Shown here one piece after another: positions 21,519-28,945 of a stretch of DNA of 38,079 nucleotides. The position numbers were made by a program, and so were the translations under genes. Origin of the DNA: Bryobacterales bacterium (GTDB lineage Bacteria > Acidobacteriota > Terriglobia > Bryobacterales > Bryobacteraceae). The DNA lies in contig PNAJ01000069.1 in assembly GCA_003170295.1 (NCBI GenBank), positions 59,998 through 98,076 on the forward strand. Reading direction: 5' to 3'. Each line of letters starts with the position of its first letter. Position 1 is the first letter of the stretch. The notes below the pieces were generated by a model. The model did not search any database. It was not told the DNA's origin and was given only the letters and a program-made list of their open reading frames with translations.

Positions 21519-22859
21519 ATGTCAGCCGAACCTACCAGACGCACTTTTTTCTCTTTTGCCACCGCCGCTGCCGTTGCCGCCAGCCAGCAGAAGCCCCTTA
21601 TCGCTGCAAACGATAAGGTCGATGTCGCTATCGTCGGCCTGGGCGGACGAGGCGGCAACCATATGGACGAGTACGCCAAACTCCCCGACGCCAACATCGT
21701 CGCCCTGTGCGACGTCAACCAGGCCGCCCTCGAACGCGGTCAGGCGCGAGTCGAAAAGGCCACCGGCAAAAAGCCCAAAGGCTACGCCGATATGCGGCAA
21801 GTCTTCGACGACAAAGAAGTGCAAGCCGTCTCCATGCCCGTCCCGAATCACTGGCACGCGCTCGCGACCATCTGGGCCTGCCAGGCCGGCAAGGACGTCT
21901 ACATCGAGAAACCAGCCTGCCACAACGTTTTCGAAGGCCAGCAAATGATCGCCGCCGCCCGCAAATACGGGCGCATGGTCCAGATCGGTTCTCAAAGCCG
22001 CAGTATCGAGCACAAACTCAAGGCCATTCACCTCCTACACGAGGGAGTCATCGGAAAGGTTTACCTCGCCAAAGGACTCTGCTTCAAGCGTCGACTGTCA
22101 ATTGGTCATAAAGACGATGCACCCATTCCCGCCGGTCTCGATTGGGACAAATTCCTCGGCCCCGCGCCGATGCGTCCTTATAACGAGCTGCGCTTCGCGT
22201 ATAACTGGCACTGGTTCTGGGACACCGGCAACGGCGATATCGGCAACCAGGGCGTTCATGAAATGGATATCGCACGCTGGGGCCTCAACCGCGGCCTCCC
22301 CAAAAGCGTCAATTCGACCGGCGGAAAATATTATGTGCCCGCCAACGACGACCAGGAAACCCCCAACACGCAAATGGCGACCTTCGACTACGGCGACGCC
22401 GAACTGATGTTCGAGGTCCGCGGCGGCACCACCGGACCGGAAGGCGGCCTGCAAATCCGCGGCGGCAATACCATCGGCAATCTCTTCTACGGCAGCGAAG
22501 GTTGGATGGCCGTCGACGGCGACGGCTTCCAGGTCTATAAAGGTGTCCTGAACCCGAACGGCAAATCCGAGAGGCAGGAAAAAATCATGGATGAGAAAAG
22601 AGGCATGGGCGGCGACACCGGCCCCCACATGGCCAATTTCCTCGCCGCCGTGAAGAGCCGCAATTACAAGGACCTCCACGCCGACGTAGAAATCGGAGTC
22701 CCCTCCGCCGACCTCTGCCACCTCGCCAACACCAGCTATCGCTTGAAACGCGAACTAAAATTCGACGACGCCACCCGCAAATACTTGGGCGACGAAGAAG
22801 CCAACAAAATGCTAACCCGCAACTATCGCAAGCCGTACGTAGTGCCCGAGAAGGTATAG
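21519..22859 (+). CDS. Tat-exported Gfo/Idh/MocA family oxidoreductase
   Basis: The ATG at 21519 is chosen because GCGGAG lies nine bases upstream and it opens with a Tat leader (RRTFFSFATAAAVAAS). The 446-residue product has an NAD(P)-binding Rossmann motif (VDVAIVGLGGRGG, about residues 36-48), VALCDVNQAALERG, VSMPVPNHWHALATIWA and EKPACHNVFEGQQM, where EKP is the family signature. The C-terminal substrate domain has WHWFWDTGNGDIGNQGVHEMDIARWGL, with a catalytic-type His. Acidobacteriota, Planctomycetota and Bacteroidota encode many such exported glycoside- or inositol-modifying dehydrogenases. The substrate is unknown; there is no sugar operon nearby. Confidence 0.92.
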   Translation: MSAEPTRRTFFSFATAAAVAASQQKPLIAANDKVDVAIVGLGGRGGNHMDEYAKLPDANIVALCDVNQAALERGQARVEKATGKKPKGYADMRQVFDDKEVQAVSMPVPNHWHALATIWACQAGKDVYIEKPACHNVFEGQQMIAAARKYGRMVQIGSQSRSIEHKLKAIHLLHEGVIGKVYLAKGLCFKRRLSIGHKDDAPIPAGLDWDKFLGPAPMRPYNELRFAYNWHWFWDTGNGDIGNQGVHEMDIARWGLNRGLPKSVNSTGGKYYVPANDDQETPNTQMATFDYGDAELMFEVRGGTTGPEGGLQIRGGNTIGNLFYGSEGWMAVDGDGFQVYKGVLNPNGKSERQEKIMDEKRGMGGDTGPHMANFLAAVKSRNYKDLHADVEIGVPSADLCHLANTSYRLKRELKFDDATRKYLGDEEANKMLTRNYRKPYVVPEKV

Positions 22860-22883
22860 CGAAAACCGACTCCATCCACAACA

Positions 22884-23000
22884 TCGCGAAAAATGGGGAC
22901 AGACTTCTCTGTCCCAAGGCGCCACGATCTTCTTAAAAAGCGCGTCGATCTCTGACGCCGGTGGACAGAGCGGTCTGTCCCCTTTTTTCGCCCCGTCCAC
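22884..23000 (-). repeat. REPIN-like inverted pair of family D repeats, second full copy
   Basis: The left arm (GGGGACAGACTTCTCTGTCC, 22895-22914) and the right arm (GGACAGAGCGGTCTGTCCCC, 22963-22982) are inverted relative to each other, with GCGAAAAA and TTTTTTCGCCCC outside them. The spacer of about 48 bases differs from that of the copy at 5086-5200, while the arms and the overall length are conserved. Confidence 0.75.
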
Positions 23001-23014
23001 ACTTCGCTGAAATT

Positions 23015-23440
23015 CTACTTCTCCGCCAGTATCCGCAGCGACGCGACCTTCCAATCCGTCCCGTATTTCTTCAACACCAACAACACCGGTGCTCGACCCA
23101 TCCCATCCACCATCGCCACCTCCGCCGCGAGAAATCGGATCTTCTTGACGACGATAACCGGCATCGCCCGTACCGTCATTCCCTGCATTACAATCGTCGC
23201 CTCACCCCACGGCTCCTTGGAAATCACGACCGTTGGTTTGGCGTCCGTCTCCACCATGCGAGGAGTCTCCGTCAGCCGCGCCATCTCGGCCCGCCCATCG
23301 AAATCCGCAGTGAACAAATCCTCGCGTATAGGAGCGACGCTCAGCGCCCCGATCGTCTTCTCGATCGCCGCCCGATCCGCAACCTCATCCGCCGCCCAAA
23401 CTCCACCGGCAAAAAGAACTGCAAGCAAGATCGACTTCAT
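23015..23440 (-). CDS. Small secreted protein, possibly NTF2/SnoaL-like
   Basis: This 141-residue protein has a signal peptide (MKSILLAVLFAGGVWA) followed by an acidic helix with EVADRAAIEKTIGALS. Later segments (TVVISKEPWGEATIVMQGMTVRAMPVIVVKKIRFL, then VLLVLKKYGTDWKVASLRIL) have the helix-then-sheet pattern and the typical C-terminal K-x-G-x-DWKV-x-SLR strand of NTF2/SnoaL-like proteins in the DUF4440 style. These usually bind small ligands. No catalytic residue is evident. It is divergent from the next gene with only 26 bases between the starts. Confidence 0.75.
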   Translation of the reverse strand: MKSILLAVLFAGGVWAADEVADRAAIEKTIGALSVAPIREDLFTADFDGRAEMARLTETPRMVETDAKPTVVISKEPWGEATIVMQGMTVRAMPVIVVKKIRFLAAEVAMVDGMGRAPVLLVLKKYGTDWKVASLRILAEK

Positions 23441-23453
23441 GAATCAATGATAC

Positions 23454-23467
23454 TGGAGAATTCTCCA
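23454..23467. promoter_or_regulatory. Perfect palindrome covering the ribosome-binding site of the barrel gene
   Basis: TGGAGAATTCTCCA is a perfect 14-base palindrome in the 26-base gap between two divergent starts; its last base is the first base of the ATG at 23467. It holds the only ribosome-binding-site candidate (GGAG). It could be an operator or could fold in the mRNA to mask the site. Chance is also possible. Confidence 0.3.
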
Positions 23468-24207
23468 TGCACTCGCCCGCGTTCGCCGGTCTCTTTCTAT
23501 TCACCGCACTCCTCGCCGCCCAGGACCCCTTCGAAATCCACGTCTACGAATACGAAACCCTCAAGCCCTATCAGTTCACGTTCGAAACCCATCTCAACTA
23601 CATCGCCATCGGCACCAGGAGATTCGACGGCACCCTAGCCCCTACGCAGGACCAGTTCCACACCACCTTCGAACTCACCGCCGGCCTCACCAGTTACGCA
23701 TCCATCGGCTTCATGCAACTCAACGCCGTGCGCCCCGGAAATAGTTTCGAATACGCCGGATGGCGCGTCCTGCCGCATTTCTACGCCCCTCGCTCCTGGC
23801 GCCTGCCCCTCGAACTCGGACTCGTCGCCGAGTTTTCTTTTCAAAAAACCGTCTACGAAGAAAACTCCCGCCGCGTCGAAATCCGTCCGATCCTCGAAAA
23901 GAGCGCCGGCAAGTGGCAAGCCGACTTCAACCCCGTATTCGAGCGCGCCCTCCACGGCCCATCGACCCGCGACGGCTGGAGCTTCGAGCCCGCCGCCAGA
24001 ATCGGCTATGAAGCCTCGAAGCGCATCACCCCGAGCCTCGAATACTACAGCGCCGTCGGCCCCCGCTTCCACCAACTCCTCCCCGGCGCCGACTGGAAAA
24101 TCACCGACGACCTGGTCTGGAGCTTCGGTATTGGCCTGGGCCTAACCGCCACCGAACCCCGCCTCGTCGTAAAATCCCGTTTCGAATTCTCCTTCGGAAA
24201 AAAGTAG
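23467..24207 (+). CDS. Probable outer-membrane beta-barrel protein, unknown function
   Basis: This 246-residue protein has a signal peptide (MHSPAFAGLFLFTALLAAQ). After it come regularly alternating amphipathic strands: FTFETHLNYIAIGTRRF, FHTTFELTAGLTSYASIGFMQL, LPLELGLVAEFSFQKTVY, WSFEPAARIGYEASKRITPSLEYYSAVG, and the C-terminal LVVKSRFEFSFGKK. The spacing and the final aromatic strand are typical of transporter-like or MetA-pathway-type barrels of Acidobacteriota. GGAG eight bases before the ATG lies inside a 14-base palindrome (23454-23467). Ligand unknown. Confidence 0.75.
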   Translation: MHSPAFAGLFLFTALLAAQDPFEIHVYEYETLKPYQFTFETHLNYIAIGTRRFDGTLAPTQDQFHTTFELTAGLTSYASIGFMQLNAVRPGNSFEYAGWRVLPHFYAPRSWRLPLELGLVAEFSFQKTVYEENSRRVEIRPILEKSAGKWQADFNPVFERALHGPSTRDGWSFEPAARIGYEASKRITPSLEYYSAVGPRFHQLLPGADWKITDDLVWSFGIGLGLTATEPRLVVKSRFEFSFGKK

Positions 24208-24243
24208 AACTCATTTTAGCCAAGGTGGGTTCCCCGTAACTTG

Positions 24244-24308
24244 TGGCGCGCGCACTCGTGCGTGCCGCGTCGACACTCGTGTCGCCGCCATGGGACCATC
24301 GCGATCTC
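24244..24308 (-). repeat. Family E repeat, inverted copy of 7170-7234
   Basis: Read on the minus strand, these 65 bases match 7170-7234 nearly base for base, including GTGTCGACGCGGCACGCACG. A shorter relative lies at 31978-32016. The element has several internal inverted repeats (CGCACTCGTGCG; CGACACTCGTGTCG). It lies between the convergent barrel and cytochrome genes. Confidence 0.8.
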
Positions 24309-24350
24309 TCTACGTACCAGGCCACAAACAAAACCGTAACGCCTGATCCC

Positions 24351-24713
24351 TCACCGACTCCCCAGGCTCTTCAAATAGGCAATGACCGCTTTTCTCTCTT
24401 TCCCATCCGCCAAACGGAACGCCATATCCGTATCCGGAGCCATCGCGTCGGGATCGCTCAACCATTTGTCCAGACTCGCGTCATCCCAGCGAATTCCCAA
24501 CTTCTTCAGCGCCTCCGAATAAGCAAACTCCGGCGAGCTTGCCGCTTTCCGTCCGTAAACGCCCCGCAGCCGTGGACCTTCTTTATTCAAGTCCGGGGCG
24601 TGGCAGCCGCTGCAACGCTTCACGAACACTTCCTTGCCACGCTCTTCCGGAGTGGCCCAGGCCAGCAGGATCGTTCCGCCGGCCACCGCCGCGCACAAAA
24701 TCTTCTTGAGCAT
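24351..24713 (-). CDS. Small periplasmic c-type cytochrome (class I)
   Basis: From the ATG at 24713 the product is 120 residues. The signal peptide is MLKKILCAAVAGGTILLAWA. The heme c site is CSGCH, followed by APDLNKEGPRLRGVYGRKAASSPEFAYSEALKKLG and MAPDTDMAF, which supplies the distal methionine, then a C-terminal helix with AVIAYLKSL. This is the cytochrome c2/c550 layout: a soluble electron carrier in the periplasm. Frame upstream of 24713 overlaps the metallophosphoesterase gene and is not used. It begins four bases after that gene's stop and is probably co-transcribed. Confidence 0.92.
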   Translation of the reverse strand: MLKKILCAAVAGGTILLAWATPEERGKEVFVKRCSGCHAPDLNKEGPRLRGVYGRKAASSPEFAYSEALKKLGIRWDDASLDKWLSDPDAMAPDTDMAFRLADGKERKAVIAYLKSLGSR

Positions 24714-24717
24714 CCGG

Positions 24718-25653
24718 CTATTCCAACGTCGAATCGACAATCGCCAGATGCTGCGGCCGCACCACCACTTCAACCTCGCGGATCCCGAGCGCTCCCCGCA
24801 GCTTTTCCGCCGGCACCTTCATCGGTCCAGGCGATGGCGCGCTGCCGGGAGCCGGTTGCGGAAACGCGGTCGACGTCGCGGTGTGAAATGTCACGTTGCC
24901 TTCCACCTTCTGCATCGTCTGGTGGATGTGTCCGTTCAGCACCGTCACCGATCCGAACCGCTTCACATAACTCAACGCTTCCTCGCTGTCCGATGTGCCC
25001 CAGCCCCATTCCGGATACACGCTCCACAACGGAATGTGAGCGAATATAACGACGGGCGTGCTCGCCGACCGGCCTCGCAAATCCTCCTTCAACCACGCCA
25101 ATTGCTCGGCTCCCAATTTCCCCATGCCTTCGAGCGCCGCCGAATTCACCAGGCCCACGAAATGCACGCCCTTATGATCGAAGCTATACCAACCTGTTCC
25201 CTTGGTTCCCTTGCCGAAACGGCTCAAGTATTCCTTGCCGTCGTCGGTCGCATTGTCGTGTTCGCCCGGAACGTAAAACACCTGTTTTGTTTTGGAGCTT
25301 TGCAGCAGTTGCCCCAGCGTGTCGAACTCCGCCGGCTTGGCCAGATGCGTCAGATCCCCAGTGTGGATCAGGAAATCCGGCGCCTTCGGCAGCCCGTTGA
25401 TCTTGTCGATGGCGAGTTGCAGCGTCCCGTTCACATCGGCATTGGCGGGCTTGTTGAATCCAATATGGCTATCGCTGATCTGCACAAATTGAAATCCTTC
25501 GCGCTTACCCGTCTGCCCGAGCAATTTCGACGTCGGCACGCCTGCCGCCATCGTCCACACCACGCCGGAGCCTGACCACGCCATGCAGCGCAGAAATCCC
25601 CGCCGGTCGATCCCATCTTCGTCCAGTTCAGTCTTTTTGAGAAGGTCAGTCAT
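24718..25653 (-). CDS. Tat-exported metallophosphoesterase
   Basis: The ATG at 25653, with GGAG seven bases upstream, gives 311 residues. The leader contains DRRGFLRCMAWSGSGVVW, a Tat-type signal. The calcineurin-like motifs are in order: FVQISDSHIG (D-x-H), LIHTGDLTH (GD), YVPGEHDN (G-[ND]-H-[DE]), VIFAHIPL and LNGHIHQ (GH-x-H). The protein should hydrolyse phosphomonoesters or diesters at a dinuclear metal site in the periplasm; its substrate is unknown. The cytochrome c gene follows after four bases. The start is 82 bases from the divergent heme-binding protein gene, so the three may form one regulated locus. Confidence 0.92.
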   Translation of the reverse strand: MTDLLKKTELDEDGIDRRGFLRCMAWSGSGVVWTMAAGVPTSKLLGQTGKREGFQFVQISDSHIGFNKPANADVNGTLQLAIDKINGLPKAPDFLIHTGDLTHLAKPAEFDTLGQLLQSSKTKQVFYVPGEHDNATDDGKEYLSRFGKGTKGTGWYSFDHKGVHFVGLVNSAALEGMGKLGAEQLAWLKEDLRGRSASTPVVIFAHIPLWSVYPEWGWGTSDSEEALSYVKRFGSVTVLNGHIHQTMQKVEGNVTFHTATSTAFPQPAPGSAPSPGPMKVPAEKLRGALGIREVEVVVRPQHLAIVDSTLE

Positions 25654-25735
25654 AGAGTCTCCACGGGCCATGACTGCCGCTCCCGCGATTTTATTCCCGT
25701 GGAAATAAATTAGCGTTCTCACGGTCCTGGAAAGC

Positions 25736-26185
25736 ATGACGACGAAACTTCTCCTGCTGGCCGCCTTCCCGGTGCTGGCGTTGCCCTTTGTCCATCCGTT
25801 CGGACCGGTCCGGCAGGAACACTCCTCCGCCCCCCTCCCCGGCGACGCCGCGGTCACCGCACTGCTCGAAAGAGCCTGCCAGAACTGTCATTCCGAGCGG
25901 ACCGAGTGGCCTCGGTACAGCTACCTCCCGCTAGTGTCCTGGGCATTGGAAAAAGACGTAGCCGAGGCTCGCCAAAATATGAACTTCTCGCACTGGGACC
26001 AATATTCGGTGGACGACAAAAAAGATCTGTTGGCGCGCATTGGAACCGAGGTCCGAAACCATCAGATGCCCCTGCCGCGTTATCTTATGCTGCACCCCGA
26101 AGCGCGCCTCTCCGACGCGGATATCCAGGTGATCTACGAATGGACCAAAGCCGAACGCCGCGCCCTGCGAAATACCCGGGAATAA
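25736..26185 (+). CDS. Exported heme-binding domain protein
   Basis: This 149-residue protein opens with a hydrophobic leader (MTTKLLLLAAFPVLALPFVHPFG). A c-type heme site CQNCH follows at about residues 48-52, then SERTEWPRYSYLPLVSWALEKDVAEARQNMNFS, which matches the Haem_bd family that often accompanies cytochrome peroxidase-like or thiol-linked redox proteins. The C-terminal part, MPLPRYLMLHPEARLSDADIQVIYEWTKAERRAL, is typical of it. GGAAAGC lies directly before the ATG. It is divergent from the metallophosphoesterase/cytochrome pair; the shared 82-base gap probably holds both promoters. Confidence 0.88.
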   Translation: MTTKLLLLAAFPVLALPFVHPFGPVRQEHSSAPLPGDAAVTALLERACQNCHSERTEWPRYSYLPLVSWALEKDVAEARQNMNFSHWDQYSVDDKKDLLARIGTEVRNHQMPLPRYLMLHPEARLSDADIQVIYEWTKAERRALRNTRE

Positions 26186-26287
26186 AAAGAGCCGCGTCCG
26201 AGTCTCCTCTATGTGTCTCCTTATGTAACAATGACTGCGTCCGCACTAACCGCCGTACGATTGGTTGCGAAGCCAGGAAGAACCGTC

Positions 26288-26804
26288 ATGGATCCTGCCA
26301 GGAAACTGGCTCTCTTTGAACAAAGCATCCTCCCGCATCTCAACGCGGCATACAATCTGGCCCGCTGGCTCACCCGCAACGGCCCGGATGCCGAGGACAT
26401 GGTGCAGGAGGCTTATCTCCGCGCGTTCCGTTCCTTCGAAACCTTCCAAAGGCCAGGACGGCAAAGCCTGGCTGCTGGCCGTGGTGCGCAATACCTGTTT
26501 TACGTTGCTGAGAAAGAAAGGGGACCAATCCACAGTAGAATTCGATGAACGGATGCACAGCGCCCCCGACGAATCCCCCAACGCCGAATCGGCGCTCCTG
26601 AATCAGGCCGCCGTCGGCTCGCTCCAGGTCTGCCTCGATACCTTGCCGCCCGAGTTCCGCGAAGTGATCGTCCTGCGCGAGTTGGAAGAATTGTCGTACA
26701 AAGAAATCTCGGACATCGCCCGAGTCCCCATCGGCACCGTGATGTCGCGCCTCGCCCGAGCCCGCAAGCGCCTCCAACAATGCTTATCGGGAGCGTCCCA
26801 ATGA
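26288..26804 (+). CDS. ECF-type RNA polymerase sigma factor with an apparent frameshift
   Basis: The ATG at 26288 (AGGAAG eight bases upstream) opens sigma region 2: LALFEQSILPHLNAAYNLARWLTRNGPDAEDMVQEAYLRAFRSFETF. At about 26443-26450 (TTCCAAAGG) the protein continues only one base further on, in the next frame: KGQDGKAWLLAVVRNTCFTLLRKKG, a linker, then region 4 with LPPEFREVIVLRELEELSYKEISDIARVPIGTVMSRLARARKRL. The corrected length is about 171 residues, normal for an ECF sigma factor. One extra base in CCAAAGG explains it: a sequencing or assembly error, a recent mutation, or +1 ribosomal frameshifting. The stop overlaps the anti-sigma start by four bases. Confidence 0.85.
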
Positions 26805-27454
26805 ACTGTGAAACCGCGAAGCAAATGATGGAGACCAACGACCCGGCGCTCGCCGAGCACGTGCTCTCCTGTCCATCCTGCATCATGCGAACCCAAGCCC
26901 GTTATTACGAAGCTCCGCCCGGACTGGAGCAAAAAATCCGCCAAAGCCTCCGCCAGGAAATTTCCACCGCTCCGTCGCCCTGGAGATGGATGGCCATCGC
27001 CGCAACAGTCCTGCTGGTCGCCTCCGTAACCTGGAACATCTCGATGCTCAGGTCCCATGCCGACAAGTCCGGCCCGGTCCTCTCCGCCCACATTCGATCG
27101 CTATCCGGAACCCATCTCTTAGACGTGCCCTCCACCGACCAGCACACCGTGAAACCCTGGTTCAACGGCAAACTCGACTTCTCCCCCCAGGTAAAGGACG
27201 TGGAAGGCTTCCCCTTGCTCGGAGGACGTCTCGAATATTTCGAAGGCCACCCCGCCGCAGCCCTGATCTACGGTCGTCGCCAACACACCATCAACCTGTT
27301 CACCTGGCCGTCGCCGCCAACCTCCGAGGCGTCTGAAACCCGCAACGGCTATCATCTCGAAACCTGGTCGAGCAACGGCATGACCTTCTGGGCAGTCTCC
27401 GATCTAAACGAAACCGAACTCCGCCAATTCGTATCCCTCTACCGCCAAAATTAG
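26801..27454 (+). CDS. Membrane-anchored zinc-finger anti-sigma factor
   Basis: The ATG at 26801 overlaps the sigma-factor stop (ATGA) and gives 217 residues; an ATG at 26780 would be in the sigma gene. The N-terminal cytoplasmic part carries the zinc anti-sigma motif H-x3-C-x2-C (HVLSCPSC). One hydrophobic segment (about residues 62-83, WMAIAATVLLVASVTWNISML) anchors it. An extracytoplasmic domain of about 130 residues follows, containing KPWFNGKLDFSPQVKDVEGFPLLGGRLEY and FWAVSDLNETELRQFVSLYRQ. That arrangement is common in anti-sigma factors controlling stress or membrane redox responses. It should hold the overlapping sigma factor until an envelope signal releases it. Confidence 0.9.
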   Translation: MNCETAKQMMETNDPALAEHVLSCPSCIMRTQARYYEAPPGLEQKIRQSLRQEISTAPSPWRWMAIAATVLLVASVTWNISMLRSHADKSGPVLSAHIRSLSGTHLLDVPSTDQHTVKPWFNGKLDFSPQVKDVEGFPLLGGRLEYFEGHPAAALIYGRRQHTINLFTWPSPPTSEASETRNGYHLETWSSNGMTFWAVSDLNETELRQFVSLYRQN

Positions 27455-27457
27455 AAA

Positions 27458-27500
27458 GGGTGGCGCGAGCTTCAGCTTGCAGCGTCGGCTTCAGCCGACG
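27458..27500 (-). repeat. Family C repeat
   Basis: Read on the minus strand, this repeat shares about 40 identical bases with 34622-34661, including GCTGAAGCCGACGCTGCAAG and GCTCGCGCCACCC. It holds two small palindromes (CGTCGGCTTCAGCCGACG and AGCTTCAGCTT on the plus strand). It starts four bases after the anti-sigma stop and could serve as a 3' hairpin. Confidence 0.8.
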
Positions 27501-27542
27501 TCCGGGACCACCTCAAGGTGCTGGACGATGTACGCGAATTTA

Positions 27543-27597
27543 GCGCCCGGAAACGCGACGGTTAAACGCCAGTGTGGCGTTAAATAGCTCCGGGCGC
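27543..27597. other. Nested hairpin, possible structured RNA or terminator
   Basis: The outer stem is GCGCCCGGA (27543-27551) with TCCGGGCGC (27589-27597). An inner hairpin has stem AACGCCA (27565-27571) and TGGCGTT (27575-27581) around a GTG loop. Both stems are perfect. No run of T follows directly, so this is not a standard intrinsic terminator. Coding strand unknown. Confidence 0.45.
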
Positions 27598-27664
27598 CAA
27601 AAGGCGTTTCGATGCGCGAGTCTAAGAAAACACATCACTTAGTCCCAGTCTGCGAAAAACTCCT

Positions 27665-27692
27665 CGCGTTAGATTCGCGTTATTTTAACGCG
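27665..27692. other. Perfect short hairpin with a repeated arm
   Basis: CGCGTTA (27676-27682), loop TTT, TAACGCG (27686-27692) form a perfect hairpin. A direct copy of the left arm sits just upstream at 27665-27671, so two alternative stems could pair with the right arm. This is suggestive of a switch or protein-binding site, but could be chance. Confidence 0.35.
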
Positions 27693-27931
27693 GGGCCGAG
27701 GGCCTTTCCTACTTCACTCAGGATAGATGGGGGGAGTGGAGAACGATGGTGATTGAAGAGGCTATCGTTTTGATTTGATGGTTGGTTAGCTACGCGATAC
27801 TTAGGCTACTGTTTCCACGGCTTCGCATGGCGGCTCAGCTTAGATCGGGTTGACGCGATATTGGGCTACACCCTGTCCGCAATGCTGAGTAGTGGGCTAC
27901 TTTGAATTTTCGGCGGCCGACACGGCGATTC
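27693..27931. other. Intergenic stretch without a recognised gene
   Basis: No protein-like frame, tRNA or clear repeat family is visible in 27693-27931. Loosely related GGCTAC words recur at about 27803, 27863 and 27895. With the repeat and hairpins at 27458-27692 the whole gap between the anti-sigma factor and the next gene is noncoding as far as I can see. Confidence 0.4.
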
Positions 27932-28294
27932 TTACTTCGGGGATTCCGGACGTTTGGCCGGGGGTTGTTTACTAGCTTTACTGTCCTTCTTCCCGCCCTT
28001 CTTGTTGCCGACGTTAAAGCCGTTGAGGTTCGCCTTGCCAGCACCGCTGCCGCTCACTTTCTGAACCTCGGGTGGATTTCCAGAACTGACGTCAGGATTC
28101 AAACGCACTAATGTGCCGCCGGTCGACTTTTTCCCGCCCTTTTTTGGGTTTTGGTTATTTAACTTTGCTCGGTCTTTGCCGGATTTTGTATCAGTCTTCT
28201 TTGTCCCTGCGCCTGACTTGCCTTCCGAGCCGCCGATGGCTTGCGCGAACGCTACGGCTATTGTTAGCAGGGCCGCGAACCACAGTTTCTGCAT
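27932..28294 (-). CDS. Small secreted lysine-rich low-complexity protein
   Basis: This 120-residue protein has a signal peptide (MQKLWFAALLTIAVAFAQA) and a strong ribosome-binding site (AAGGAG, eight bases before the ATG). The mature part is rich in Lys, Gly, Ser and Asn, with clusters such as KKGGKK (twice) and GKANLNGFNVGNKKGG, and probably lacks a stable fold on its own. It might bind acidic polymers or nucleic acid at the cell surface; that is a guess. Family not recognised. Confidence 0.65.
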   Translation of the reverse strand: MQKLWFAALLTIAVAFAQAIGGSEGKSGAGTKKTDTKSGKDRAKLNNQNPKKGGKKSTGGTLVRLNPDVSSGNPPEVQKVSGSGAGKANLNGFNVGNKKGGKKDSKASKQPPAKRPESPK

Positions 28295-28421
28295 GGTTGA
28301 TTCTCCTTAGTTCCCGCACGGCTCATCGGATTCACCACAGCTCCAGTATCACATGTAGCCCTAGGTTTACGCCGCTCCCGACAGATCCGCGAAGACCGCG
28401 ACCTAGCCACAGCGTAATCCG

Positions 28422-28467
28422 TGTGGGGCCGCCAATTTTGGCGGCAGCCGCCCTTTCAAGGCGGCTC
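28422..28467 (-). repeat. Family B repeat, inverted copy
   Basis: Read on the minus strand it matches 7946-7990 nearly exactly (core CCGCCAAAATTGGCGG, then CCCCACA). Further copies are at 35461-35503 and 37629-37673. Paired GCCGCC and GGCGGC arms can form a hairpin. Confidence 0.8.
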
Positions 28468-28878
28468 TTCGGACAGATCCCACGCCAGCGTGAGCTTGAA
28501 GCTTGCAGTTGTGGGGCAGCGCCATGCGCTGCCGTAAGTAGACCGATCCCCCACCGAACCCCGACTGTAAAGGAGGGGACGTGCTAACGGGGGAGGCGGG
28601 ACGGACGCGACCCGTCCCATAACTTCATGGCCCCTGATCGCGTTGTCGGCCGTGCGGCGACGCTCTCGTCCGTCCCCGTCTTGCCCATTTGCAAGTGTGG
28701 GTAATCTCCCCTGCTTCCGTGCAACACGCACAGCGATTTCGAGCTTGCGCTGGTTCCACATGCCGTTGTTGAAAAGGTTGATGTGCGTCTTCACGTTGCC
28801 GATCGTGAATCCGATATGACCGCCAACCAATTTGCGTGCGATCCTGATTTTCTCGTTGTGCTTATTCTTCGTTTGCAT
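28456..28878 (-). CDS. Doubtful open frame whose 3' part is repeat DNA
   Basis: The 140-codon frame begins with about 75 residues that could be protein (IRIARKLVGGHIGFTIGNV, HINLFNNGMWNQRKLEIAVRVARKQGR). The last 45 or so codons run through the diverged family A repeat, a GTGGGGCAG hairpin and the family B repeat, so they are not an inherited protein tail. There is no ribosome-binding site before the ATG. This may be the 5' remnant of a gene truncated by repeat insertion, or noise. Confidence 0.25.
   Translation of the reverse strand: MQTKNKHNEKIRIARKLVGGHIGFTIGNVKTHINLFNNGMWNQRKLEIAVRVARKQGRLPTLANGQDGDGRERRRTADNAIRGHEVMGRVASVPPPPLARPLLYSRGSVGDRSTYGSAWRCPTTASFKLTLAWDLSEEPP
28511..28580 (-). 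repeat. Hairpin repeat and diverged family A copy
   Basis: GGCAGCGC (28515-28522), loop CAT, GCGCTGCC (28526-28533) is a perfect hairpin with the same GTGGGGCAG lead-in as the hairpin at 76-92. Bases 28552-28580 are an inverted, diverged copy of the 29-base family A repeat at 7139-7167 and 37499-37527. Confidence 0.65.
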
Positions 28879-28945
28879 GGATTATGTTGGGTTAATGATA
28901 TAATTCCTGCCAGTTTCGTCAAATCCACAGGGAAAGGGGAAAACG

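Larger units (their letters stand above)
28295..28945. other. Repeat-rich intergenic region with one doubtful open frame
   Basis: This stretch holds family B (28422-28467), a GTGGGGCAG hairpin (28511-28533), a diverged family A copy (28552-28580) and the doubtful minus-strand frame 28456-28878. Nothing recognised lies in 28295-28421. The 67 bases before 28946 end with AAAGGGG, the ribosome-binding site of the next gene. Confidence 0.5.

Noticed and set aside
27458..28945. Possible CRISPR array or tRNA in the noncoding stretch
   Set aside because: No evenly spaced direct repeats with unique spacers and no cloverleaf or GGTTCGAATCC-type arm were found; the repeats are palindromic and dispersed.
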